Part shown: piece after piece, positions 35,374 through 44,251 of the stretch
Numbering within the stretch: position 1 is the stretch's first letter
How the letters are laid out: each line of letters opens with the position of its first letter
NCBI GenBank assembly: GCA_024278595.1
Contig: JAJRSW010000012.1
Coordinates: forward strand, 21,421-85,420
Direction: 5' to 3'
DNA length: 64,000 bases
Source: Fidelibacterota bacterium
GTDB lineage: Bacteria; Fidelibacterota; UBA8477; JABMPR01
Position numbers and translations under genes: made by a program
Notes under the pieces: generated by a model
Told to the model about the DNA's origin: nothing
Databases searched by the model: none
The model's input: only the letters and a program-made list of their open reading frames with translations

Positions 35374-36693
35374 TCAATCATACAGTAAATACTTTTTCCT
35401 CAACTCACCAAACTTGATCAACTCCTCCTGCCAGGCCTGTTCCATCTCATAGGGATCTTTGCCAGCCTGAATATCGATGCGAATCTGATCAGAGCCCATG
35501 ACCTGGTCAAACATATCCCAACGGTTCGCATTGGCGAACAGATCCACTTCGGGGTACAGTTCCTGGTGAACGGATAGCAGGAGTAACCCGGTCAGGTAGG
35601 GTGCAAACAGATCACGGTCTGTCACATGGAGTTGGACGCCACCACAAATTTGTCCCTGATACCTCCCATAATATGGTTTGAAAAATGTCGGTCTAAATAT
35701 GACGCCCTCACCAGTTTGCTGAGCCAGAGTTTCGGCATACTCATTGGGATCGGTGATCCAGGGGCCACCAGCGACCTCAAAGGGCGTTGTAGTTCCAACT
35801 CCCTCCGAAAGCATACCCAGTTCCCCATAGGTGCCTGTGGCGATCATGGGGAGAATGGTAGCGGCATCAGGTACGTGGGGTGAGGTCGGCACCCAGGGTA
35901 GACCGGTATCATCAAAGTACATATCACGGGTCCAGCCTTCCATTGGCACGACTTCCAGATCACAGCCAATACCGAATTCAGTATTGAAGAGCAAGGCAAG
36001 TTCGCCGCTGGTCATGCCGTGCCGATATGGTATGGGATAGAGGCCGACAAAGCTGGAGAATTGAGGATCAAGCAGATTGCCTTCAAGTTTCAGGCCGTTG
36101 ATGGGATTGGGACGATCCAGCACAATAACCTTCTTGCCGGATTCTGCGGCTGCCTGCATGAGATAGGCCATGGAATAGATATAAGTATAAGAGCGCACAC
36201 CAATATCTTGAATATCAAACAGAACAACATCCAGATCACTGATCATTTCGGCGATCTCAGGTGGCTTTTTACGATAGGTGGATCGGGATATTATGCCAGA
36301 GCCGGCATCGGTCTCATCCCCTACTTTATCACCGGCATTCTCAGCCCCAAATAAACCATGCTCTGGAGATAGAAGCAGCTGCAGGTCGATCTTTTCGGGT
36401 AGCAGGCTAGCCCCATGGATCAATTCCCGATTGACACAGGTTTGATTGGCTAATAGTCCATATTTTAAACGCTCAAACCCGTGTTCTCGGTTAAGAAATA
36501 CTTCCAGGCCGCTGCGCACCACTGGCTGGGGTTTTATTTCGCTTACCATTGGCGTTGATGGTAGTGTTTTTGGGGAGGGTGTTTCATCAGGTATCCCCGG
36601 ACGGGACTGCTGAGCGCAGGAGATCATGATCAGGGTTGCAAGTACCATAATTATAGAAAGATGACTTCGATGATTAATATTTCGATCAAACAT
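35374..36693 (-). CDS. Second NamZ/DUF1343-family lipoprotein, divergent
   Basis: A 439-residue DUF1343 protein with lipobox LIMISC. The core motifs are kept (LLSPEHGLFGAENAG, VVLFDIQDIGVRSYTYIYSM, VLDRPNPING, SFVGLYPIPYRHGMTSGELA, WVPTSPHVPD, SEGVGTTTPFEVAGGPW), but it differs from the other copy in several conserved places, including the region after the PEHG motif (ISRSTYRKKPPEI). Two copies in one cluster suggest different linkages or chain ends. GGAGCAAG precedes the start. It is the first gene of the leftward cluster; four bases separate it from the next frame's upstream region. Confidence 0.83.
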   Translation of the reverse strand: MFDRNINHRSHLSIIMVLATLIMISCAQQSRPGIPDETPSPKTLPSTPMVSEIKPQPVVRSGLEVFLNREHGFERLKYGLLANQTCVNRELIHGASLLPEKIDLQLLLSPEHGLFGAENAGDKVGDETDAGSGIISRSTYRKKPPEIAEMISDLDVVLFDIQDIGVRSYTYIYSMAYLMQAAAESGKKVIVLDRPNPINGLKLEGNLLDPQFSSFVGLYPIPYRHGMTSGELALLFNTEFGIGCDLEVVPMEGWTRDMYFDDTGLPWVPTSPHVPDAATILPMIATGTYGELGMLSEGVGTTTPFEVAGGPWITDPNEYAETLAQQTGEGVIFRPTFFKPYYGRYQGQICGGVQLHVTDRDLFAPYLTGLLLLSVHQELYPEVDLFANANRWDMFDQVMGSDQIRIDIQAGKDPYEMEQAWQEELIKFGELRKKYLLYD

Positions 36694-37083
36694 AATATCT
36701 TGCTCCGGATTGTTGGTTCAAACTAGGTTTGTTAATACGCTTAACCAACACTATTTCACTCTTCAGATCCTGTGTTTCCACATAAGTTTGAGTCGATTGA
36801 ACCTACAGCAAAGCTGACACATTCGTAAATCGAACCAACTTGTTTTTTACCATTTTCAGGACTAAAGTAGATCTTAAATCCAAAATATTTTCCAACAATT
36901 TTCTGTAGTTGCTATTCGGGTCATAATTCAATAATTTGGCCACCATAAACAGTCCCCGTAAATTCCATATCAGCTACTAATATTGCATAGAATTTTGCAT
37001 CTCTGTCATCTAGTGTCACGTTAAGCATGATTTGTCGCAACCAAGTCTGGTTATTCCCGCTAATTGCGTTAAATATTGTAAGC

Positions 37084-37176
37084 ATATTAACCTGGCGGAC
37101 ATTAATGTTTAAAGCTGGATTTCATTTAAACCGCCTGTGTAGACCCTTCGACGAGCTCAGGGAGACACACTTATTA
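37084..37176 (-). repeat. 93-base dispersed intergenic repeat, copy 2 (R1b)
   Basis: The reverse complement of this stretch matches 9737-9829 over 93 bases with only a few differences. The left flank GCAACCAAG near 37036 and GCATATTA also occur beside repeat R2a, suggesting R1 and R2 are related. Confidence 0.85.
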
Positions 37177-37295
37177 GTTGAGCTTTGTCAGTCAGTAAAA
37201 AGCTTGTGATGGCTCCTCCAACAAATACTACATCCTCAAGCAGTGGTCCCCATTGTTTTGCGACCCGTCTAACCTGCATTATTCATGAATTATTG

Positions 37296-37430
37296 CCACG
37301 AATACACTAAGCCACGAAGATTATTAAAGTTATGAACAAGGTCATTTTAAACAGAATTATTTGCATCTGTGAGGGATAATTTTTGCTAAGCATATATTTT
37401 TTAAACCTTCGTGACTTCGTGACTTCGTGA
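37296..37430. repeat. CACGAAG / CTTCGTG inverted repeat cluster
   Basis: GCCACGAATAC and GCCACGAAG near 37296-37320 face three tandem CTTCGTGA units at 37402-37428. Both sides are flanked by GAATTATT. Similar units occur at 16362-16386, pointing to a dispersed repeat family. Confidence 0.6.
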
Positions 37431-37469
37431 CTATGAATTATTCAGGTAAGAATCCTGATATTTACAGAT

Positions 37470-37988
37470 TCAACCATGAATGCTTTCAAACAATCTTAGT
37501 TCGATCTCCTTGGTAGCAGCTTTCCGTTCTCTTGCACGCCCTCCTCTTATGGCGTCAACTAATGCCAAAAGCTCATATAGCGCTGAATCTGATTTCGCAG
37601 CCTCTGGAACTGATTTGAAAAGAGGCGAAAATTCATACCCCCTGTGACTGCCATCTGCTGTTGGCCAAACTGGCTGCTCTACATTTTCATTAAACATGCT
37701 ATTTAGAGGAGGTGCTGCAATGCTTGTTGGCATTCCCCTTGTCATACCCCCCAGATCAGGTGGAAATGAATACCTAATACCATGTTCCAGAAACTCAAAG
37801 AGGGCTTGTTTAATTGGAGCCTTTTGATCTTGATTAAATAATTGTGATTTCGTTGCTCGTTTAATCCCACCGTGAACTTCCGATGGGCTCATAACTAATT
37901 CATAAGCGAGCATATTGTAAGACCAGTTTCTTGGTCCAATGCTTATTAGCTTTAATAATATTACAATATCTTGTGGTTTCAGTATCAT
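37470..37988 (-). CDS. Winged-helix regulator of an orphan two-gene system type
   Basis: A 172-residue protein with an N-terminal winged helix (KPQDIVILLKLISIGPRNWSYNMLAYEL, MSPSEVHGGIKRATKSQLF) and a conserved tail (GIRYSFPPDLGGMTRGMPTS, LYELLALVDAIRGGRARERKAA). I know this architecture as a widespread protein usually encoded just before a second small gene; here no partner follows, only repeats. A perfect palindrome lies 12-26 bases before the ATG, suggesting self-regulation. Function of the family is not firmly known to me. Its DNA neighbourhood suggests accessory DNA. Confidence 0.7.
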   Translation of the reverse strand: MILKPQDIVILLKLISIGPRNWSYNMLAYELVMSPSEVHGGIKRATKSQLFNQDQKAPIKQALFEFLEHGIRYSFPPDLGGMTRGMPTSIAAPPLNSMFNENVEQPVWPTADGSHRGYEFSPLFKSVPEAAKSDSALYELLALVDAIRGGRARERKAATKEIELRLFESIHG

Positions 37989-37999
37989 ACTATATTCTA

Positions 38000-38014
38000 T
38001 TCGCGAATCGCGAA
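38000..38014. promoter_or_regulatory. Palindromic operator of the winged-helix gene
   Basis: TTCGCGA-A-TCGCGAA is a perfect seven-base inverted repeat around one base, 12 bases upstream of the regulator's start codon. Its position suggests an autoregulatory operator. Confidence 0.65.
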
Positions 38015-38318
38015 TTATGCAAACATTATTTTGGATATCTATTCTGACAAATCGTAGTTGTATATCTGACCAATACCAGGGAGTAGATTTGAAAGCCAGT
38101 CAAAAAATTATTGATTTCGTAGTCCGGCGAAGCAAGCCGGGTACCATTCACAATAATTCGTTATTCAGTAATGGTTTCAGCAGATGGAAAAATGCGTGTA
38201 TACAGAAAATGATATACACATGAAGTGAATATTTTCGTTTTCGGAAAAAACACGGGGTTACAACTATTTAATAATCCTAACCAGGGTATCGAACGTTTTC
38301 TTACTTGTAGCAGATTTG

Positions 38319-38390
38319 GCTGAGCCTCCGCCCTACCGGGCTGCGCTCGCCTTCCTACGATACTTTGCCGCCGGCAAAGCATCTTCGGAT
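38319..38390. repeat. GC-rich hairpin mini-element, copy A
   Basis: GCTGAGCCTCCGCCCT, GGGCTGCGCTCGCCTTCCT, an inner hairpin GAT-A-CTTTGCC-GCC-GGCAAAG-C-ATC (38359-38383) and a final CGGAT. It lies within what would be the T-arm of a tRNA-like sequence (GTAGCAGATTTG before, GAACCGGCG after). A second copy is at 53773-53844. Confidence 0.7.
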
Positions 38391-38497
38391 GAACCGGCGA
38401 CACCCGGCTTATGAAGTCTAGCTCGAGAATTACATCTTGTTTATTTACAGCATTTTATAACTATTGTTGAAAATGCGTATGGGCAGATACGTATACG
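38391..38497. repeat. att-like direct repeat A (tRNA 3' fragment plus element end)
   Basis: This 107-base stretch matches 53943-54050 in the same orientation. It begins with GAACCGGCGACACCCGGC and TTATGAAGTCT, which is the complement of a tRNA T-arm to anticodon loop, continues with GAATTACATCTTG and TTATTTACAG, and ends with GCGTATGGG and ACGTATACG separated by a few bases. The pattern is what a tyrosine-recombinase att site in a tRNA anticodon loop looks like. Confidence 0.75.
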
Positions 38498-38570
38498 CCT
38501 AATCGAATACTGAGGATTTCTTTTATAAACAAACATTTTGTTTTTTTCAAACATTCGTTATATTCAATAA

Positions 38571-40277
38571 GTGAATAATGATCACACAATAGGGGATCAA
38601 ACCTCGGCTCAATTGTTCCTGCAATCTGCGGATCGTTGGGCCAATAAGATTCGGTGGCAAGTACCTACCGAAAACGGCTGGAAATCTATTTCCTGGGATA
38701 CCTATCTTAAAAAAGTCTCTTCTATTACTGCTTACCTGCATCAAGCCGGCTATAGCTATCCAGATAAAATTGGAATATTGGCACCCAACTCGCTGGAATG
38801 GATTTACACAGCCATGGGTGTCATGATCTCCACGGCGATTTTGGTTCCTATTTATTCCGGCAATACAATTGACCAATCAATGTATATGATCAATCACTCT
38901 GATATGCAGGTGTTAATCCTCGAATCATCCAAACAATTACAAACCCTCATGACCGTCGGCCTGGAATCCTCAGATGTTCGTTTGGTCATCCTGCTTAATG
39001 ACGAGCGCGTAAGCCTTGATACATCGATCACCATTAAATGGTATGAGGAGATTTCTTCCGCGGGTGGTGAAATCATGGAAAAACGACCGGGATTAATCGA
39101 AGAATTGGCTCTGCGCCCGCTAATGGACAACATTGCTTACATGGTATATACTTCTGGGACAACTGGAACGCCCAAAGGTGTACCCCTCTCCCATGGGAAT
39201 TTAGCAGTATCCACGCAGGATTGGATCTCAGTAAATGGTCATCTCATTCCTGAGGATGTTATCGATATTCATTGGCTGCCAAATGCCCACATCTACGGGT
39301 GGGGATCCATTGGCCTGGGAAATCTCTTTGGTTTTGAAAGTTATCTGGCATCCCCTGTCAATGTTCTAGATTTACTGCCCACACTGAAGCCTAATATCTT
39401 ATTGAGCGTACCAGCATATTATGAAAAGCTTTACCTGAAAGCTCAAGACAGCAGCACTGACCCAAAAATACAACTAGAAAACCTGAAAGATCTGACCGGA
39501 GGAAACCTGGGTTTCATGTTGTCCGGTGGCGCCGGGTTAAAAACTGAAATCAAAGAATTCTTTCTGGAAAGTGGGATGTGGATCACAGAAGGATATGGTC
39601 TCAGTGAATGCAGTCCTACCTTGACTATGAATCAGCGACACGACTACCGTTTTGATTCAGTAGGCAAACCCTTCCCATCTGTACAAATACGTCTCGCCCC
39701 GGACGGAGAAATTCAGGCAAAAGGAGGAAATGTCTTTTGTGGTTACTACAAAGACCCAGAGGCCACCAAGGCCTGTTTCACCGATGATGGATGGTTTCAA
39801 ACGGGTGATATCGGAACCTGGCTGACCGGCGGATTTCTTAAAATTATAGACCGGAAAGATGATATTATCATTACCAGCGGTGGGAAAAATATCGCCCCCC
39901 AGTGGATTGAGAAAATGTTTGGGGATCATCCCCAGATAGAACACGTTCTGGTTTATGGTAATGCCATGAAATATGTCGTCGCTCTGATCACCTTGAATGA
40001 AATCAATCTTCGAAAATGGTGCCAAACCCTGGACTTGGATTCCACCGATTGGAGTAGTCTCATCCAGCAACCAGTTGTATTCAAACTTGTCCAGGAGGCT
40101 GTGGACAGGGTCAACGATTCATTGGCTTCGTATGAGACCATCAAATATTTCCATATAAGCGCAGAACATTTTACGACCCAGAATAATTTATTGACAGCTG
40201 CTCTGAAACCTCGGCGCAAAGCAGCCATCATGAGGTTCCAGACCCAACTGGATGATCTTTACAAGGTGCAGGCATAA
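38571..40277 (+). CDS. AMP-dependent acyl-CoA synthetase
   Basis: A 568-residue adenylate-forming ligase that activates a carboxylic acid, probably a fatty acid, to its CoA ester via acyl-AMP. Motifs: P-loop-like MVYTSGTTGTPKGVPLSH, GYGLSECSPTLTMN, FQTGDIGTW with the AMP-binding Asp, and RKDDIIITSGGKNIAPQWIE. The overall sequence resembles long-chain FadD15-type enzymes. It starts with GTG; no ribosome binding site is visible and the upstream TATATTCAATAA could place the transcript start near the codon, so the message may be leaderless. It is the first gene of the rightward block and lies 29 bases before the regulator gene. Confidence 0.9.
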   Translation: MNNDHTIGDQTSAQLFLQSADRWANKIRWQVPTENGWKSISWDTYLKKVSSITAYLHQAGYSYPDKIGILAPNSLEWIYTAMGVMISTAILVPIYSGNTIDQSMYMINHSDMQVLILESSKQLQTLMTVGLESSDVRLVILLNDERVSLDTSITIKWYEEISSAGGEIMEKRPGLIEELALRPLMDNIAYMVYTSGTTGTPKGVPLSHGNLAVSTQDWISVNGHLIPEDVIDIHWLPNAHIYGWGSIGLGNLFGFESYLASPVNVLDLLPTLKPNILLSVPAYYEKLYLKAQDSSTDPKIQLENLKDLTGGNLGFMLSGGAGLKTEIKEFFLESGMWITEGYGLSECSPTLTMNQRHDYRFDSVGKPFPSVQIRLAPDGEIQAKGGNVFCGYYKDPEATKACFTDDGWFQTGDIGTWLTGGFLKIIDRKDDIIITSGGKNIAPQWIEKMFGDHPQIEHVLVYGNAMKYVVALITLNEINLRKWCQTLDLDSTDWSSLIQQPVVFKLVQEAVDRVNDSLASYETIKYFHISAEHFTTQNNLLTAALKPRRKAAIMRFQTQLDDLYKVQA

Positions 40278-40306
40278 TACGAGTATGAAAACATTGAGCT
40301 GAAATT

Positions 40307-40762
40307 ATGACAAGTGAATTACCTATTTCAAATGATCAACTCCTGAATGATTTTGGCGATGCGTATGCCGCCTTTGGTCAACCCCGCATCAGGGGTCGTA
40401 TCGTCGGTCTGCTACTTGCCAGCCCTGAACCACTCTCCTTGGATGGTATCGTCGAAGCCCTGGAATCAAGCAAGGGCCCGGTGAGCGTTGAAACCCGTCA
40501 ATTAAAGGAATTTGGATTGATTCGCAGTTTGAAAAGACCGCGGGATCGGAAGGTTTATTTCGAAATCTCAGAACACCCCATCTCTCTCACGGCCCGGAGA
40601 AATCTCATGCTCATTAAGGAAAATCAGAAAATCTCCAAGACTTATCTCGAGACGAAAGATTTGGACCCTATCGTCAAAAGACGCTTTCAGCGTATGCTGG
40701 AATTTCATACTCGTCTACATGATCTGTTCAAAGAATTTATGGATGAATGGGAAGGGGAATAA
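40307..40762 (+). CDS. GbsR/MarR-type transcriptional regulator
   Basis: A 151-residue winged-helix protein similar to the GbsR group: GQPRIRGRIVGLLLASPEPLSLDGIVEALESSKGPVS precedes the recognition helix, then LIRSLKRPRDRKVYFEI. GbsR-type proteins respond to small organic ligands. Its stop codon overlaps the next gene's start by one base. Its position inside the lipid/ester block suggests that it controls this block. Confidence 0.82.
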   Translation: MTSELPISNDQLLNDFGDAYAAFGQPRIRGRIVGLLLASPEPLSLDGIVEALESSKGPVSVETRQLKEFGLIRSLKRPRDRKVYFEISEHPISLTARRNLMLIKENQKISKTYLETKDLDPIVKRRFQRMLEFHTRLHDLFKEFMDEWEGE

Positions 40763-41703
40763 TGCGATTTCGAATCATTTTCATCCTTCTGACAGGGATG
40801 CTGCTCATCAAATGTGATTCTGATTCCAAATCTAACACCAACGCAAAAGTGGAAGGGTTGACATTTAATCAGATGAAATATCCGTATACCGAAAAATCAT
40901 TTAAATTCAGGGGCCATAACATCGTGTATGTCGATTCAGGGATTGGTCAACCTTTGATCTTCCTCCATGGGCAAGCCTCCGATTTGCTGAACTTTGATCC
41001 GGTCTACCCCCTATTTGTAAAGAACCACAGGGTCATTGCACTTGACTATCCCGGTTTTGGGAAATCAGATAAACCGGGAACCTCTTTTTCCGAGGAATTT
41101 CTAGTGAGTCTGCTGGACTCTCTTTATGAGACAACTGGCGTTGAATCCGCCACCCTCATCGGTCACAGTTATGGCGGGTATGTTGGCATGCTGTATGGAG
41201 CTGCTCGTCCCGAACGAGTGAAATCCATGGTTCTCATAAGTCCAGCAGGTATTCAAAAATTCAATTCCTTTATAAGTACTGCCATGCGGAAGGCATTCAC
41301 TGTTGAATCAATTCTCAAAACGACCACCAAGAAAGCGCTGAAAAACTATCGCAATACCAGTGTTAACTGGAGTCCGGCAATGGAGATCTATGCAATGCGG
41401 AGGGTGGCTCTCTTAACAGAGGGCGGTGAAGAATATCGACGTTATGCCCATGCAATGGTACAGGCGATGGAATTGATGTTGAATACAGGGGTTGGGGATA
41501 GAATCGGGATGCAAAATTTACCCACACTCCTGATTTGGGGTATGGATGATCCCCTGATTCCTTTGAAGGTTTCAAATGAAGCTCTGCAACTCATCCCCAG
41601 TGCGACACTCAAAACCATCAACGATTGTGGTCATTTCCCCATGCTGGAACACCCCCAGGAATTTCAACAAATTATTGAAGTTTTTCTTAAGGATGGAACA
41701 TGA
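40762..41703 (+). CDS. Alpha/beta hydrolase lipoprotein
   Basis: About 313 residues from the ATG that overlaps the preceding stop (TAATG), preceded by AAGGGGA. A lipoprotein signal ends in LLIKC, so the enzyme should be membrane-anchored in the envelope. The alpha/beta hydrolase core shows the oxyanion strand LIFLHGQAS, nucleophile Ser in IGHSYGGYVG, acid Asp in WGMDDPLIP and His in DCGHFPMLEHP. It resembles esterases and 2-hydroxy-6-ketonoate-type hydrolases; substrate unknown, likely an ester linked to the fatty-acid genes around it. It overlaps the next gene by four bases. Confidence 0.88.
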   Translation: MRFRIIFILLTGMLLIKCDSDSKSNTNAKVEGLTFNQMKYPYTEKSFKFRGHNIVYVDSGIGQPLIFLHGQASDLLNFDPVYPLFVKNHRVIALDYPGFGKSDKPGTSFSEEFLVSLLDSLYETTGVESATLIGHSYGGYVGMLYGAARPERVKSMVLISPAGIQKFNSFISTAMRKAFTVESILKTTTKKALKNYRNTSVNWSPAMEIYAMRRVALLTEGGEEYRRYAHAMVQAMELMLNTGVGDRIGMQNLPTLLIWGMDDPLIPLKVSNEALQLIPSATLKTINDCGHFPMLEHPQEFQQIIEVFLKDGT

Positions 41704-42686
41704 TACGTCATGCCCGCATAATTGGGACGGGTCATTATGCCCCTGAACGAGTGATGAAGAATGCCGAATTTTCAGCAATCCTGAATGAAGACATTGAAGA
41801 TTTTGTTGGTGGGAAACTCAATATTTTCGAACGTCGGATCATGGCCGATGATGAAAGTCCAGCAACAATGGCCGTTCTTGCTGCACAGACTGCATTAGAA
41901 AGTGCCGGATGCCAGCCAGAGGAATTGGATCTCTTGATAGTTGCTACGGATACACCTGAGACCATTTCACCAGCCACCTGCTCCAAAGTACAATATCTAC
42001 TGGGTGCGCTAAATGCAGGGACTTTCGATGTTAATTGTGCCTGTGCTGCCTTTGTAACCGGGGTTGACATTGCAGCCAAATACATCAACAGTGATACACA
42101 GTATAAGCATATTTTGGTTGTGGCCACATACGGGATGACCCGCTTCTTGGATTTTCATGATCGCTATACTGCCACTATTTTTGCAGATGGCGCTGGTGCT
42201 GTCATAATTCAGGCTCAGGATGAACCAGGTTTTCTGGCATCAAAGCTTTTCGCCGATGGAAACTATCATGATTACATGGGTATTTACGCCGGTGGTGCTT
42301 TGAACCCAATTACTCAGGACCGCATCGATCGCGGTGAACATCAGGTTCGATTCGTAAAGAAATTTCCCGATGATACAAACTCAACCCGTTGGCCCATCCT
42401 AATCCGGGATATTCTTTCACGCATTAATAAAAATGTCTCTGATATTGATTTCGTAATTTTCACTCAGATCAATATTGGTACGATTCGCGTGGTTATGGAT
42501 GAATTGAGACTCCCCTGGGAGAAGACCCATACGATTATGGATCACTATGGGTACACAGGCGCTGCCTGCATACCGATGGCTCTGGATGAGGTCGTAAAGG
42601 CCAACCGGATTAGTAAAGGAGACCTTGTCTTCCTGGTTGGATCTGGTGGTGGCTTAGCTATGGGCGCCGTAGCTTTTAACTGGTAA
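41700..42686 (+). CDS. KASIII-like (FabH-related) protein with altered catalytic residues
   Basis: A 328-residue thiolase-fold protein aligned along its length to 3-oxoacyl-ACP synthase III. The acyl-accepting Cys115 is kept (VNCACAAF). In FabH the other catalytic residues are His in PHQAN and Asn in GNTSAAS; here the matching positions are Thr255 (FTQINI) and Tyr285 (GYTGAAC). It should therefore be able to take an acyl group but not decarboxylate malonyl-ACP in the usual way, and may act as an acyl transferase or a condensing enzyme with another nucleophile. It overlaps the preceding hydrolase gene by four bases (ATGA). Confidence 0.85.
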   Translation: MIRHARIIGTGHYAPERVMKNAEFSAILNEDIEDFVGGKLNIFERRIMADDESPATMAVLAAQTALESAGCQPEELDLLIVATDTPETISPATCSKVQYLLGALNAGTFDVNCACAAFVTGVDIAAKYINSDTQYKHILVVATYGMTRFLDFHDRYTATIFADGAGAVIIQAQDEPGFLASKLFADGNYHDYMGIYAGGALNPITQDRIDRGEHQVRFVKKFPDDTNSTRWPILIRDILSRINKNVSDIDFVIFTQINIGTIRVVMDELRLPWEKTHTIMDHYGYTGAACIPMALDEVVKANRISKGDLVFLVGSGGGLAMGAVAFNW

Positions 42687-42701
42687 AGGTGAACTATTTT
42701 T

Positions 42702-44210
42702 ATGCTGAAATGGATAATATTCCTAATCTACATTTTTGTGACTATTTATCTGGCCTATTTGGGCAATAAAAAAACTCAATCATTGAGTGCCTATGCTGTG
42801 GGTGACAGAAAAATGAATCCCTGGATCGTGGCTTTCGCACTGGCCGCCAGTATGACCAGCACAGCCACTTTTATCATCAACCCGGGGATCGTCTATGCTT
42901 TTGGTTTTTCGGCTATCATGGGTTATGGTGTGGCTGCCGGGCTGGGACTGTTTTCAGGCATAATTATCTTGTCCAAGGGATTCCGAAAGGTTGGCTGGCA
43001 ATCCCAATCACTGACCGTTCCTCAATGGATTGGCGAACGCTTTCAGGACAAACGTTTCACGATATTCTTTGCCCTTGTCAATCTCCTGCTCATCGCCATG
43101 GTCGTGCTTATATCCTATGGTTCTGCTATGCTCATCGATTTCACCCTGGGTATCCACAACTTATTTCCAGTTTATCATTTTGAGATGACACTGATCTTTG
43201 TCATCATTTTTGTTTTCACCTACACAAGTTTTGGGGGGACCTTTGCCCACGCCTACACCAATACTATTCAAGGTGGCATCATGTTTATAGTGGCACTAGT
43301 TCTGGTGATTTCGGGAATCCCCTATTTCAAGGAGGGACTATTCAGTTCACTCAATGCCGAGAATCCATTATTAACGGGAGTAATCAATCCACAGAGTCTT
43401 TTCTTTCGAAATTTCTTTGAAGTGTTCCTAGCCAATTTTATTGTGGGATTTGCCCTGGCTGTTCAACCACATTTTATTATCAAGTCGGTTTATGTGAAGA
43501 ATGATCGTGATGTTAACAAGTACCTCACAATTGCAGTTCTTATGGGGTTTATCTTCTCATTAGTACTTCTGGTTGGTCTCTTCGCCCGCATAAAATTCGG
43601 TCCCCAATATATGACAAATGTAGACCAGGTAGCCTCGATCTACATTGTTCAAACTTTCTCTCCAATTGTTGCTGTCTTTATTTCAATTGCTATCCTGGCG
43701 GCAGCGATGTCCACCCTGGATGGTATTCTCGTGGCGCTTTCAGCCATTATTGCAAATGATCTATATCTGGTTCTCGCACAGAAACATCTGCAAAACAAAT
43801 CCTCGGATCAACGATTAAAACAAGCATTAAAAATTGGCCGATTGAGCATTATCGGACTGGCAGCAATTACTCTGATACTTGGCTTACTCCAGCATTATTT
43901 TAAGGAGTTTTCCGTGGCCATCTTTGCCCAAACCTGGGTTTATGCACTTTTCAATGCGACTTTTATTCCCCTGCTATTTGGTATGTTTACCAAAGCGCAG
44001 AACAAAAAGTGGGTTCTTGCCGCTTCTCTGTTGTCCATCATGACCCATGTCGTCTTCCGCTACGGAGAACTTAGCATTTTGACTACAGCCGATTATATCA
44101 ATCCCGGTCTTACCTCCGCGTATGGAATCATCATTGGCTTGTTTGTAATGGGCCTATACTACATAATTAACTGGTTCAAATCTGAGCAAGTTGCTCCAAA
44201 ACAAGGGTAA
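42702..44210 (+). CDS. SSS-family sodium/solute symporter
   Basis: A 502-residue SLC5-type transporter with about 13 helices. Starts with a hydrophobic helix, then YAVGDRKMNPWIVAFALAASM, the typical region of the family, and YTSFGGTFAHAYTNTIQGGIM. It lies between the KASIII-like gene and the TonB receptor, so it may carry the product released by the envelope esterases (for example a carboxylate) into the cell; this is inference from context. It is not closely related to the symporter at 27597. Confidence 0.88.
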   Translation: MLKWIIFLIYIFVTIYLAYLGNKKTQSLSAYAVGDRKMNPWIVAFALAASMTSTATFIINPGIVYAFGFSAIMGYGVAAGLGLFSGIIILSKGFRKVGWQSQSLTVPQWIGERFQDKRFTIFFALVNLLLIAMVVLISYGSAMLIDFTLGIHNLFPVYHFEMTLIFVIIFVFTYTSFGGTFAHAYTNTIQGGIMFIVALVLVISGIPYFKEGLFSSLNAENPLLTGVINPQSLFFRNFFEVFLANFIVGFALAVQPHFIIKSVYVKNDRDVNKYLTIAVLMGFIFSLVLLVGLFARIKFGPQYMTNVDQVASIYIVQTFSPIVAVFISIAILAAAMSTLDGILVALSAIIANDLYLVLAQKHLQNKSSDQRLKQALKIGRLSIIGLAAITLILGLLQHYFKEFSVAIFAQTWVYALFNATFIPLLFGMFTKAQNKKWVLAASLLSIMTHVVFRYGELSILTTADYINPGLTSAYGIIIGLFVMGLYYIINWFKSEQVAPKQG

Positions 44211-44251
44211 TATCTATTCATGAGTCCGCATAAAACCGGGAGGTATTCGGC

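Larger units (their letters stand above)
36694..37469. other. Repeat-rich intergenic region
   Basis: A 776-base gap upstream of the NamZ cluster. It contains repeat R1b (37084-37176) and the inverted CACGAAG-type repeats (37296-37430). The stretch 36730-37030 shows nothing I recognise. Confidence 0.5.
37989..38570. other. Intergenic region holding the left integration-like repeat
   Basis: This 582-base gap holds the operator at 38000-38014, an unassigned 300-base stretch, the hairpin mini-element 38319-38390 and the att-like repeat 38391-38497. The last 70 bases, which must contain the acyl-CoA ligase promoter, are very AT-rich. Confidence 0.55.
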
